DNA of 64,000 bases from Acinetobacter sp. C32I. Its GTDB lineage: Bacteria; Pseudomonadota; Gammaproteobacteria; Pseudomonadales; Moraxellaceae. Positions 46,603 through 55,547 of this stretch are shown here, in pieces. Within the stretch, counting starts at the first letter, position 1. Every line of letters starts with the position of its first letter. Below the pieces are notes generated by a model that worked only from the letters and a program-made list of their open reading frames with translations, did not search any database and had not been told where the DNA came from. The position numbers and the translations under genes are program-made. The DNA is taken from the NCBI RefSeq assembly GCF_023702715.1, contig NZ_CP098480.1, forward strand, positions 496,001-560,000, given 5' to 3'.

Positions 46603-49266
46603 TTAAGATGGATTACAAATTTGATTCGATGCTTCATCTAAAGCGGCTTTTAAGCTTTCCGCAAAAGTTTTCACTTCTTCATCGGTGAGCAAGACACCAT
46701 TTTTCTTGGTGACGAAGAAAATATCTTCCGCACGTTCGCCCAGCGTGGCAATTCTTGCAGAATGGATATCCAAACCTTGCAACATGAACAAACCACCAAT
46801 ACGCGCCAACAGACCTGGATGGTCGAGGGTTGAGATTTCAACCATGTGCTGCTGCAGTGTCGGGTTTAAGACAATATCTACAGTATTTTGCACATCAAAA
46901 TGACGTAAATGACGTGGAATACGGCGTTGCATGATCCCTGGATATTGATCCGAATGGCTCAATGCATCGACCAAAGCGGCTTTCACTTTGCGTTCGCGAT
47001 CAGGGTCAGTCAACAATGTACCAAAACGATCCAGTACCAGATAAGTATCTAAGCTGAATGAAGTTGAGGCAGTGATAATACGGGCATCTTGAACATCAAG
47101 ATTCATACGATCCAGTACAGCAACTGTCGTTGCAAACAAGTTCGGTTGATCCCGGGTATAGATAAAGATCTGAACCGCATCATCGGCAGCATTACGATGC
47201 GCCCGTAATAAAACCAATGGTTCTGGATTATCGCCGTGTTGTAAAATTGCCTGAGTATGCCAAGCAATTTCATTGGCTGACTCTTTAACAAAGTATTCAT
47301 CACCCAGCTCTTGCCAGACTTTCTCTACTTCAGCCAGAGAGAAGTCATTGACCAAGAGTTCACTGGCAGCAAATTTGGTATCTTCAATCAGCATTTGATA
47401 GTCAACTGGACGACCCAAGCCTGAGCGAATCACATCACGTGCATAGGTATACAGCTGACGCATCAAAGACGCACGCCATGTATTCCAGAGCTTCGGATTG
47501 GTTGCATTAATATCTGCGACTGTCAGGGTATAGAGATAATCGAGATGCTCCATATCGCCGACTTTTTCAGCAAAGTCTTTGACTTCATCAGGGTCAGAAA
47601 TATCTTTTTTCTGTGCAGTAAGAGACATCAATAAGTGATTGTTAATCAGCCATGCCACCAACTTACATTCACGTTCGGTAAAGCCATGGGTGCGGCAGAA
47701 TTCAATCGCATCCAGTGCACCAAGCTCACTATGATCACCGCCACGACCTTTAGCAATATCATGGAAAATTGCAGCCATATACACGATGTCATGGCGGGCA
47801 ATACGCTGGAACACAGAGCTGACCACAGGGAATTCTTTAGCAAATTCAGGTTCTTTAAAGCGGCTTAAATTGCGTAGCAATAACAGGGTATGCGCATCAA
47901 CTGTATAAATATGGAACAGGTCATATTGCATCAAGCCTGTAATCTGTCCAAAAGCAGGAATGTAATTGCCCAACACGCCATAACGCTTCATCGCCACCAT
48001 GGTGTCATATAAATGCGGTGAGCGAATAATCGACATAAACAAGGCTTGATGTTCTGGATTGTCGCGGAAACGCTGATCAATCCGTTTTGCAGCAAGCACC
48101 AGTAGACGCAAGGTACGGGCACGAATACCGGTAATTTCAGGGCGATTTGCCAATAAGTAGAATAACTCTAAGATGGCAATTGGCTCTTCTGAAAATACTT
48201 TGTGATGTTGAACAGCCAATTTCCCATCGACAATTTTAAAACGTTCATTAATATCAATAATGTGGCGTTCGTAATCAGGTAAACGTGGGGTAATCACTGA
48301 CTCATTGAAATAGGCGAGTAACATTTCATTCAGGGTTGAAACTTGCTGCGCGGTACGGTAGTAACGCTTCATAAACTGTTCAACAGCAAAGTTAACAGGC
48401 TGACCTTCTTCACGCACATAGCCAAATTTTGCAGCGATATCACGTTGATATTCAAACAATAAGCGGTTTTCATCGCGTTTGGCTAAACGGTGTAAATGGG
48501 TGCGAATTTCCCATAAAAAGCTTTCAGCCTCTTCCAATACACCCAGTTCAAATTCAGTGATAAAACCCAAATGCACCAAATCATAAATACGATTGACGCG
48601 GAAGTGACGTTTAGCAATCCAGCCAATCTGATTGATATCCCGAATACCCCCTGGGGCATTTTTAATATCGGGTTCTAGATTACTTTCTGTGTTGTTGTGT
48701 TGTGCATAACGTTTGGCTTGTTCAACCATTTTGGCATCATAGAAGGTTTGATCCGTCCATGTTTGCGCAACGATACGGCGTGGCCATTTTGCCAGCTGCT
48801 GATTACCTGTAATGAGCCGAGCTTCAATCAATGTAGTGGCAACAGTTAAATCATTAATCGCTTGTTCAACACAGTTTTGAATGGTACGAACGCTGATACC
48901 CGGTTTGAAATTGCCTACATCCCATAAAGAAGAAATAAAGGTCGAGATCAGTTTTTCTTGTTCTTCACTGATTTCATCCTCAGACAAAATCATGATATCA
49001 GTATCTGAATAGGGCAGCATTTCATGGCGACCATAACCGCCTACTGCAAATAAGCCCAATTCAGTTTGATCTAAGCCTGCATGATTCCAAAGAAAGATCA
49101 GGGCCTCATCAATAGAGTCTGAACGCGCTCCAATCACTTCACGAATAGGTTGACCATTTTCATAGCTCTCCTGCAATTGCTTTTCTACATCCGTACGCCA
49201 TTGGTTAATGGCTTGAATATCATGAAGACTGGTGACGTAGTTCAACAAAGGAGAGGTCTTGATCAT
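46603..49266 (-). CDS. glnD: Bifunctional [protein-PII] uridylyltransferase/uridylyl-removing enzyme
   Basis: The glutamine sensor that uridylylates and deuridylylates PII. The 887 residues are the normal length. The nucleotidyltransferase motif [19 protein letters not shown] is at residues 76-94, with Asp88 and Asp90 as metal ligands. The HD hydrolase motif is [16 protein letters not shown] (His502, Asp503). Two ACT domains for glutamine binding are at the C-terminus (about 700-885), with VVAVLDR-like and [13 protein letters not shown] stretches. It heads a likely operon with dapC. Confidence 0.97.
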   Translation of the reverse strand: MIKTSPLLNYVTSLHDIQAINQWRTDVEKQLQESYENGQPIREVIGARSDSIDEALIFLWNHAGLDQTELGLFAVGGYGRHEMLPYSDTDIMILSEDEISEEQEKLISTFISSLWDVGNFKPGISVRTIQNCVEQAINDLTVATTLIEARLITGNQQLAKWPRRIVAQTWTDQTFYDAKMVEQAKRYAQHNNTESNLEPDIKNAPGGIRDINQIGWIAKRHFRVNRIYDLVHLGFITEFELGVLEEAESFLWEIRTHLHRLAKRDENRLLFEYQRDIAAKFGYVREEGQPVNFAVEQFMKRYYRTAQQVSTLNEMLLAYFNESVITPRLPDYERHIIDINERFKIVDGKLAVQHHKVFSEEPIAILELFYLLANRPEITGIRARTLRLLVLAAKRIDQRFRDNPEHQALFMSIIRSPHLYDTMVAMKRYGVLGNYIPAFGQITGLMQYDLFHIYTVDAHTLLLLRNLSRFKEPEFAKEFPVVSSVFQRIARHDIVYMAAIFHDIAKGRGGDHSELGALDAIEFCRTHGFTERECKLVAWLINNHLLMSLTAQKKDISDPDEVKDFAEKVGDMEHLDYLYTLTVADINATNPKLWNTWRASLMRQLYTYARDVIRSGLGRPVDYQMLIEDTKFAASELLVNDFSLAEVEKVWQELGDEYFVKESANEIAWHTQAILQHGDNPEPLVLLRAHRNAADDAVQIFIYTRDQPNLFATTVAVLDRMNLDVQDARIITASTSFSLDTYLVLDRFGTLLTDPDRERKVKAALVDALSHSDQYPGIMQRRIPRHLRHFDVQNTVDIVLNPTLQQHMVEISTLDHPGLLARIGGLFMLQGLDIHSARIATLGERAEDIFFVTKKNGVLLTDEEVKTFAESLKAALDEASNQICNPS

Positions 49267-49336
49267 AAAGCTGGATCTTCTATCAAAGCCCCCCTAAAAA
49301 GAGGGGAAATTGTGATGATAATAACCTAAGGTCATC

Positions 49337-50545
49337 TTAAGCGTTGGTTTGTACACTCACTTGGTCTGCGGCTTGCTGTGCCAATTCACGTGCAAGATCA
49401 GTCGTTTCAGCACGGGCAGTTGCAACGCCCATACGGCGACGTTTAAAGCCCTCAGGTTTGCCAAATAGACGTAAGTCTGTGTTTGGATTTGCTAAAGCAA
49501 GATTCAAGCCAGTGAAACTCAAGTTTTTAGCATCAACACCTGCATAAATCACCGCACTTGCAGCGACACTATGGCGTGCTGTATTAACAGGTAGACCGAG
49601 AATTGCACGTGCATGTAATTCAAATTCATTTTGGAATTGTGAAGCTAAAGTGACCAGACCGGTATCATGAGGACGAGGTGAAACTTCACTAAACCAAACT
49701 TTATCGCCTTTAATAAACAGCTCTACACCGAAGATACCACAACCGCCTAAAGCAACAGTGACTTTATTGGCAATGCGTTTTGCTTCTTCCAGCGCAGCAG
49801 GCGTCATCTGTTGCGGCTGCCAGCTCTCGACATAATCACCCGCATCTTGACGATGCCCAATCGGATCACAGAAATGTGTTTCGATTTCACCTGTTTCTGG
49901 ATTTTTTGCACGGACGGTAAGCAGGGTAATTTCAAAATCAAAATCAATTTGCGATTCAATAATTACGGTGCCTTGATTGACGCGGCCGCCTTGCATTGCA
50001 TAATCCCAAGCAGTATTCACTTCATCAAAGCTCTTCACACGAGATTGCCCTTTACCTGAAGAAGACATGACAGGTTTTACAAAGTTTGGATAACCAATGT
50101 CATCACATGCGGCACGGAAGCTTTCTAAGGTATTGGCAAAGCGATAAGCAGAGGTCGGTAGGCCGAGTTCTTCAGCAGCTAAACGGCGAATCCCTTCACG
50201 GTTCATAGTGAGATTGACTGCTTTAGCCGATGGAATCACTGTTGCAGTTTGGCTCTGTTCAATTTCAACCAAAACTTCTGTAGCAATGGCTTCAATTTCA
50301 GGAACAATTAAATTGGGTTTGATCTTTTCAATCAGTTGTTTTAATTCGGCTGGATCGGCCATATTCAGGGTATAAGCATAATGTGCGACTTGCATTGCAG
50401 GTGCATGATCATAACGATCTGCAGCATGAACTTCGACACCTAAGCGTTGTAAAGAAATCACAACTTCTTTACCTAGCTCTCCAGAACCTAACAGTAAAAC
50501 CTTAAATGCAGAAGATTGAAGTGGAGTTCCAAGAGTGACGCTCAT
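49337..50545 (-). CDS. purT: Formate-dependent phosphoribosylglycinamide formyltransferase
   Basis: A 402-residue ATP-grasp enzyme that formylates GAR with formate and ATP in purine synthesis. The N-terminal preATP-grasp domain has [21 protein letters not shown]. The ATP-grasp core includes [14 protein letters not shown] and [25 protein letters not shown]. It ends with a C-terminal region typical of PurT ([11 protein letters not shown]). It is monocistronic by position, with 70 bases before glnD on the same strand. That gap holds a small GGGG/CCCC hairpin that may attenuate transcription. Confidence 0.96.
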   Translation of the reverse strand: MSVTLGTPLQSSAFKVLLLGSGELGKEVVISLQRLGVEVHAADRYDHAPAMQVAHYAYTLNMADPAELKQLIEKIKPNLIVPEIEAIATEVLVEIEQSQTATVIPSAKAVNLTMNREGIRRLAAEELGLPTSAYRFANTLESFRAACDDIGYPNFVKPVMSSSGKGQSRVKSFDEVNTAWDYAMQGGRVNQGTVIIESQIDFDFEITLLTVRAKNPETGEIETHFCDPIGHRQDAGDYVESWQPQQMTPAALEEAKRIANKVTVALGGCGIFGVELFIKGDKVWFSEVSPRPHDTGLVTLASQFQNEFELHARAILGLPVNTARHSVAASAVIYAGVDAKNLSFTGLNLALANPNTDLRLFGKPEGFKRRRMGVATARAETTDLARELAQQAADQVSVQTNA

Positions 50546-50674
50546 GCGAATAATCCTATCCTGAGTAATTTGCGTTTAAGCATAGCAGAACTTTTTGCGG
50601 AATTAAGCTAATCTGACACAAAAAACCTGCTTTTTGTTAGACAGAAAATTGCACTTCATCTGCGATTTGGCTGC

Positions 50675-51064
50675 TTACACATCTACCTGATAATTCAGTT
50701 GTAATTCATCTGCATGTTGACCACGGATTCCCCAATTGCATTTCGGTGTTTCAAAAATTGTAATTTCAATATCTTGTGCTGAAATTCCACATTGTTGCTG
50801 AATATAAGTGAAAATGCTTTGAATCAAACGTTTTTTTGCTTCCGTACTTCTGCCTTCAAACATCGAAATTTCGATAATTAGATAATGCTGGCTCCGATCA
50901 TTGGGATAGATAAAGTCTTCTTTCGCTAGCGCAATAAAACGCTGAAATTTCTTTTCGATGGGATAGTGTAAACTTTCAACCAAAGCTTGATGGATGGCAT
51001 GCGAAAGTTGATTTCTAAACTGTTCAATAGTCGTTTGTAAGGCATAAATCTTGATTTGTGACAT
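50675..51064 (-). CDS. Tautomerase family protein without an N-terminal proline
   Basis: A 129-residue protein of the tautomerase (4-OT-like) superfamily, long two-unit type. The first half begins SQIKIYAL and the second strand pair runs QHYLIIEISMFEGRSTEAKKRLIQSIF, a family hallmark. The catalytic Pro1 of classical tautomerases is absent: the second residue is Ser. Thus tautomerase activity by the usual mechanism is unlikely. A conserved tail TPKCNWGIRGQHADE resembles members annotated simply as tautomerase family. Function unknown. Confidence 0.75.
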   Translation of the reverse strand: MSQIKIYALQTTIEQFRNQLSHAIHQALVESLHYPIEKKFQRFIALAKEDFIYPNDRSQHYLIIEISMFEGRSTEAKKRLIQSIFTYIQQQCGISAQDIEITIFETPKCNWGIRGQHADELQLNYQVDV

Positions 51065-51193
51065 TGTGGATGTCTTCCTTCTTGAAGTTTTAATTTTTTA
51101 TAGATGGACAAGTCTGACCGTAGGCTGAACAAAAGCATAAAATCAATTGCTTAGAATAAAAAGCATTCTGCTAGGTAAATAAGTAACAATCAT

Positions 51194-51208
51194 TGAGAAT
51201 TATTCCCA
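51194..51208. promoter_or_regulatory. Candidate Fur box
   Basis: TGAGAATTATTCCCA matches the TGATAAT-N-ATTATCA Fur consensus at 12 of 15 positions. It lies 44 bases before the lipoprotein start at 51252, within the divergent gap to the tautomerase gene, so iron could control either. Confidence 0.4.
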
Positions 51209-51251
51209 AATTGACTAGCATAATGTCCAAATGTTTCATCGGCGATTTGCT

Positions 51252-51716
51252 ATGTCTAATCCAAACTCTCGTGTAACCGCAATCTTGTTGTGTAGTGCAT
51301 TTTTATTGGCTGCTTGCGGAAACTCAAATAATGAGCCAAAAGAAAAGGTCGAAATCAAACCTGCGCCGAAACTTAACAATGATGCCACCACCTATGCCAA
51401 TACAGCATGGAAGTTGATCAATGACATCGATCCGATTGTTTATAATAAACAAGTGACTGAGATTGAAGAAAAAGTTAGAAAACCATTGCGTCAGCTCAGT
51501 ACCGATTGGCGTATCAATGTCAAAATGACCGATTCCGTAACGGAAGGCAAATATGCATTGTGTCGTAAAGCATTGACCAGTTTGGATACTTGGGCACGTG
51601 ATGTAAAAGATAATGCCAATGCATCGACTCAGAAGCAGGCTGATTATGAGCGTGATAAAGCACAGTGTAAGGATGCAATTGATAATCCAGCGCTAGGTAA
51701 TACTTCTCCAAAGTAG
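51252..51716 (+). CDS. Small lipoprotein, conserved hypothetical
   Basis: A 154-residue predicted lipoprotein with lipobox LAAC (Cys22) after a short basic n-region. The mature part is helical, with an early NNEPKEKVEIKPAPKL linker. Two cysteines occur in YALCRKAL and KAQCKDAI and could be joined. No known domain is recognised. I use ATG 51252; the in-frame ATG at 51231 would add seven residues before the signal peptide. Seven bases beyond it the next exported-protein gene carries its ribosome-binding site, so the two are probably co-expressed. A candidate Fur box lies upstream. Confidence 0.78.
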   Translation: MSNPNSRVTAILLCSAFLLAACGNSNNEPKEKVEIKPAPKLNNDATTYANTAWKLINDIDPIVYNKQVTEIEEKVRKPLRQLSTDWRINVKMTDSVTEGKYALCRKALTSLDTWARDVKDNANASTQKQADYERDKAQCKDAIDNPALGNTSPK

Positions 51717-51725
51717 GAGTGAAAA

Positions 51726-52229
51726 ATGTATTTTCGCATCTTATCGGTTTTCTGGATTCTATTTGGTTTACTGGGAATAAACACCAGTTATGCCCAAGTA
51801 GATTTCCATCTTGCCTATCAGCTGCAAATGCCGAAGACCAAGCCTGTACATTTTTCTAATGATCGTTCATTTCGATTTGTGAGCCCATCTCCCTTTTTTA
51901 CTGCCAATGAACTAGTCAATGCAAAGGCGATTCTTGTTGACGGAAGGGCAGTTGTTGAAATTGAAATTTCAGCTTCTGCACAGAAAAAGTTTAATCAGTT
52001 GGTCAACAAAAATACGCAAAGCCAAGATCAAGGTCTATTTGATCAGATGATTGGTTTAGGCGTTATGATTGATGGACAGCCAGCAACGGTTATACAAGGG
52101 GTTTATAGACCTATTTCAGATCGAAAATTATGGTGTTTCCTAGTAGATGATCGCTTGCCTGCCAAGGAGCAATTGCGTCAGGCTAATAATATTGTCAAAA
52201 AAATGCAATTGACCAAAGCGTCGCATTGA
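51726..52229 (+). CDS. Exported protein resembling the SecD P1 head domain
   Basis: A 167-residue protein with a signal peptide ending SYAQ (about residue 23). The core reads FTANELVNAKAILVDGRAVVEIEISASAQKKFNQLVNKNT, then GLGVMIDGQPATVIQGVYRPI. This has the order of the SecDF P1-head fold: a pre-strand, a helix with residues like KKFNQL, and a final DG.P strand. No membrane helices or SecD body are present, so it is a stand-alone periplasmic domain of unknown role. AGGAGTG precedes the ATG. It is in tandem with the lipoprotein gene upstream and is followed by a bidirectional terminator. Confidence 0.68.
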   Translation: MYFRILSVFWILFGLLGINTSYAQVDFHLAYQLQMPKTKPVHFSNDRSFRFVSPSPFFTANELVNAKAILVDGRAVVEIEISASAQKKFNQLVNKNTQSQDQGLFDQMIGLGVMIDGQPATVIQGVYRPISDRKLWCFLVDDRLPAKEQLRQANNIVKKMQLTKASH

Positions 52230-52295
52230 AATCATCTCATTTGCAACTTATCCTAGCTTGGATTGGTCGCTTTGGATGCCAGACTGTTATTTCAA

Positions 52296-52328
52296 TAAAA
52301 AAGCGAGATGTTTTATCTCGCTTTTTTA
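52296..52328. terminator. Bidirectional Rho-independent terminator
   Basis: A stem AAAAGCGAGAT / ATCTCGCTTTT with a five-base loop and flanking A/T runs separates the SecD-like gene from the convergent Lys/Ala-rich gene. Confidence 0.88.
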
Positions 52329-52348
52329 TGGTTAAAGTCATCAAACGC

Positions 52349-52666
52349 TTATGAGGTTTTGACTGTTTTTGCTGCTTCCTGTTTGGCTTTGGTTGCTGTG
52401 GTATTGGCTGCTTTTTTCGTATCTGTTGTTGCTTTCATCGCATCGTGTTTCGCAGTATCTTTCATTTTCGTCATGTCATGCTTTGCAGTATCTGTTGCTT
52501 TGGTTGCTTCTTTCTTGGTTTTTACCACACTTGTTGCAACACATTTACCGCCTTTGTGATTTGGTCCTGTACCACCTTGGATTTGAGTTCCTTTCGGGCA
52601 GGCAAATGCGCTAGCGCTGAGTACTGTAAATAGGCCTGCTGTTAAAATCGTTGCAATTTTTCTCAT
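52349..52666 (-). CDS. Exported Lys/Ala/Thr-rich small protein
   Basis: A 105-residue protein. Residues 1-22 form a signal peptide (MRKIATILTAGLFTVLSASAFA), followed by a short Cys-containing segment (CPKGTQIQGG, GGKCVATS). The last 55 residues are a low-complexity helix-forming tail rich in Lys, Ala, Thr and Asp, with repeated TKATDTAKHD-type units. The tail is reminiscent of histone H1-like or LEA-like proteins. The start is uncertain (52666 or 52675). It is a periplasmic or secreted protein of unknown function. Confidence 0.7.
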   Translation of the reverse strand: MRKIATILTAGLFTVLSASAFACPKGTQIQGGTGPNHKGGKCVATSVVKTKKEATKATDTAKHDMTKMKDTAKHDAMKATTDTKKAANTTATKAKQEAAKTVKTS

Positions 52667-52870
52667 GATTGTCATCTGCATCGGGTAAGCGATAGTGCTT
52701 AGCTTTAATGTAGGCGTGTTCAAGACAAGAAAGCAGACTGATTTTGTGAAATATTTTAGGGCATCAGTAGTATTTTATAGTGAGAGTTTATCTTTTAATT
52801 TATGTTTAAGCTTAAAAGCATATTGCAAAAAAATGCTGTGCTTATCCATTTAAAATACAAGACATTATAC

Positions 52871-53605
52871 TTACGCTTTTAGGTGACCGACCGTTGCCAA
52901 TTTTCTAAGCCGATCTAAATCAATGACTTCGATTTTCTTAAAACCAAGCTGAATGACGCCTTGCTTTTCAAACAGGTTGAGCTCTTGATTTACAGTTTGT
53001 CGAGATACCGTCAACATATTGGCCAATTGGTCTTGAGAGATTTGAATACTAAAATCCTGAATAAACGAACGATTGCCATAACCCTCTAAAATAAACAATA
53101 AGCGTTGTGCTAGGCGCTGGGTAATGCTTTGGGTTTGAATCGCAATTTGCTCTAAAAATACATAGCGTAGTTTTTGACTGGTCAGCAGGGCAAAGTAGTA
53201 CCAGTAATACGGATTTTGCAGCAAGAAATCATTGAGTGGTTGTGCTGGTATTTGCAGCACCACGCTTTTCTTTAATGCAATCGCATCATGTGAGCGGGGT
53301 TGCTGGTCGATGAGGGAAATTTCACCAAACCACATGATCGGTTCCGCAATTGCAGCAATCGCTTCATTGCCATTGACGTCGATATAACCCAAGCTAATTG
53401 AGCCTTCCAATACGCCATAAACCCCATCAAATCGATCTTGAGCACTAAAAACGGCTGCATTTTTTTCGAAGATATGTTTCTTGCCATGTTCAATAATAAA
53501 ATTTTGAAAAGGCTCGGCTAGGTGGCTAAACCATGAGTTTTGCTGCAAATGTTGGATATAAATCGAATCTAGCACAACGGGTTCCTTTGAGAAAAATAAA
53601 TCCAT
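52871..53605 (-). CDS. Crp/Fnr family transcriptional regulator
   Basis: A 244-residue regulator. The N-terminal cyclic-nucleotide-binding-like beta-roll spans about residues 20-130 (AAVFSAQDRFDGVYGVLEGSISLGY, GEISLIDQQPRSHDA). A long dimer helix follows, then a C-terminal helix-turn-helix (189-218: ISQDQLANMLTVSRQTVNQELNLFEKQGVI). There are no Fnr-type cysteines near the N-terminus, so an oxygen-sensing iron-sulphur cluster is unlikely. It diverges from the Mpo1-like gene. Target and effector unknown. Confidence 0.92.
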   Translation of the reverse strand: MDLFFSKEPVVLDSIYIQHLQQNSWFSHLAEPFQNFIIEHGKKHIFEKNAAVFSAQDRFDGVYGVLEGSISLGYIDVNGNEAIAAIAEPIMWFGEISLIDQQPRSHDAIALKKSVVLQIPAQPLNDFLLQNPYYWYYFALLTSQKLRYVFLEQIAIQTQSITQRLAQRLLFILEGYGNRSFIQDFSIQISQDQLANMLTVSRQTVNQELNLFEKQGVIQLGFKKIEVIDLDRLRKLATVGHLKA

Positions 53606-53682
53606 TTGTCAGCTACATGACAACTTCGCTGCAATATTTCTTATAGATTAACAGCATAAACGAATTATATGAGGAATGAGAA

Positions 53683-54216
53683 ATGACAAATTTGGAACGT
53701 CTACTTAGTCAATATGCGGCTTATCACTTAGATCGAAATAATGTTGTGACCCATTTTGTGGGTATTCCTTTAATTGTATTTTCTATTCTGTGTTTAACAG
53801 CACGTGCTGGTATAGAAATTTCTGGCTTTTCAATTACTTTAGCCATGCTACTTATTGTCCTAAGTACGATTTATTATATTTCACTGGATAAGTTATTTGG
53901 TATTTTGATGCTGATTTTATTTGTCTTGGCGTATCCATTGGCTGTGAAAATTGCGGCTTTACCATTGTGGAGTTGGCTAGGTGCGAGTATCGGTATCTTT
54001 GTAGTGGGTTGGGTATTCCAATTCGTGGGCCATTATTTTGAAAAGAAAAAACCAGCTTTTGTTGATGATCTGATTGGTTTAGCCATCGGGCCTTTATTTG
54101 TTTTGGCTGAATTTGTTTTCTTACTGGGTTTCCGTAAGCCGTTGCATCAACGGATTTTACAAGAAGCCCAAATCAAACGCGCTGAAATGGATATGAAGCC
54201 GCAGACGGTGTCTTAA
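53683..54216 (+). CDS. DUF962 / Mpo1-like membrane protein
   Basis: A 177-residue integral-membrane protein with four helices. It has the conserved pattern of Mpo1/YGL010w: YHLDRNNVVTHFVGIP (His15, His24), then FVGHYFEKKKPAF (His117). Yeast Mpo1 is an iron-dependent dioxygenase that alpha-oxidises 2-hydroxy fatty acids; bacterial members are presumed similar. The C-terminal tail is polar. GAGGAATGAG supplies the ribosome-binding site. It diverges from the Crp/Fnr gene. Confidence 0.88.
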   Translation: MTNLERLLSQYAAYHLDRNNVVTHFVGIPLIVFSILCLTARAGIEISGFSITLAMLLIVLSTIYYISLDKLFGILMLILFVLAYPLAVKIAALPLWSWLGASIGIFVVGWVFQFVGHYFEKKKPAFVDDLIGLAIGPLFVLAEFVFLLGFRKPLHQRILQEAQIKRAEMDMKPQTVS

Positions 54217-54247
54217 GTTGTTAGCTTGATGTAAAAGTCCTACATAC

Positions 54248-54280
54248 AACCCCTGAAATGTCTAATTTTAGGGGTTTTTT
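54248..54280 (+). terminator. Rho-independent terminator after Mpo1-like gene
   Basis: An 11-base stem (54249-54259 with 54265-54275) including one G-T pair, a five-base loop and a run of Ts. It begins 32 bases after the stop. Confidence 0.8.
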
Positions 54281-54446
54281 ATTTTAATCCTAATTAAATT
54301 TATAACTTGAAAGCTAACCTGTAAAATAAAAAATGCATAAATAGTGGGGTTGTTTTATTTCGGGAAAATAAAGGAATAAGTTGTTTTATAAAAAGTCCTA
54401 AAATAGCAAATAAAAGACTGTGAGCTGATTTAAAATAAATAATTAA

Positions 54447-55547
54447 ATGGATTTAGTTTTATATAACAAGATTAATATGCGATTAAATAATATTGAGCTC
54501 CTGTTGGAAAAAATAGGGCTGACTGCACATAAACGTGTCATTCATATTCAGTTTTCAAATCAGAGTTTAAATCCTCAAATTTTCTTGCAGCATATTGAGG
54601 GCATTCATGGCCTTAATCAAGGGCTCAAGGCTGAACTAATCTGTCTGTCAACAAATGCTACCATCCCGCTCAAACAATTTATTGGTAGTCAGGCTGCGAT
54701 AGATACTGTGACTGATCAGGGGCAGCTTAGCCGTGTCACTGGGATCATCACCCAAGCATCACAAGGCTTATCTGACGGCAGTTTAAGCCTCTATAAACTG
54801 ACTTTAGAAGATCCAACCGCGCTGTGGCATAAAAGGCGAAACTCTCGCGTATTTATGAATAAAAGCGTGTGTGAGGTGGTGCAAGTCATATTTAAGGAAT
54901 GGCAACAAAGGAGCCCATTATTTGCTTCAAGCTTGACACTGGATTTAAGTGGGTTGAGCAAAGACTATGATGTACGTCCTTTTATTATGCAACATAATCA
55001 GAGCGATGCAGAGTTTTTAACATTTTTGATGCGGAGTGAAGGGCTGAGCTGGTTAGTCGATGAGGCCCAGCTTATTGTTCCAATGAGCAATAGTCCAATC
55101 CAAGCGCAAAAACTCCGTTTGATTGATGACAATAGCCAGTATCAAGCCTTAGCTCGAAGAACGATTCGTTACCACCGTAGTGATGCCACTGAACAATACG
55201 ACAGCATGACCAAACTGAGGGCAGAACGTAGCTTACAACCCACTGCTGTGCATATCCAGCGTTGGCAAGCTGATGCACTGGAACAAGAAGACGGAGTAGG
55301 CAGTGTCCAAAGTACGCATCAGCAGAGTGAAAACTATGATGCAAACTCACTTAGACTCGAAGATGCATGGCATTTTAGCCCAGCATGGATACAGGATCTA
55401 AAAGGTGAAGATGGTGCAACAGCGTCAGGTCATGCACAAATTGAAAAGCTCAACCAGTACATTGGGCAATACCATGACTTAAAATCAAAGCAATTTGTCG
55501 CGATAGCACCGTTCGAGATGCCCATGTCGGGTATTGGTTTGAACTGA
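54447..55547 (+). pseudogene. vgrG: vgrG, 5' part (T6SS spike), cut by a frameshift
   Basis: The first 366 codons of a type VI secretion spike protein. Acinetobacter-type motifs are clear: VHIQFSNQSLNPQIFLQHIEGIHGLNQG, then YKLTLEDPTALWHKRRNSRVF and LRLIDDNSQYQALARRTIRYHRSDATEQYDS. This is the gp27-like base region. At about 55508 the frame slips by one base. The natural continuation CGAGATGCCCATGTCGGG (R D A H V G) is in another frame, so this part ends at the stop 55547 after the wrong tail. The loss of one A in GCA(A)CC at 55506-55510 explains it. Starts at 54447 and 54477 are both possible; neither has a clear ribosome-binding site. Confidence 0.85.
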
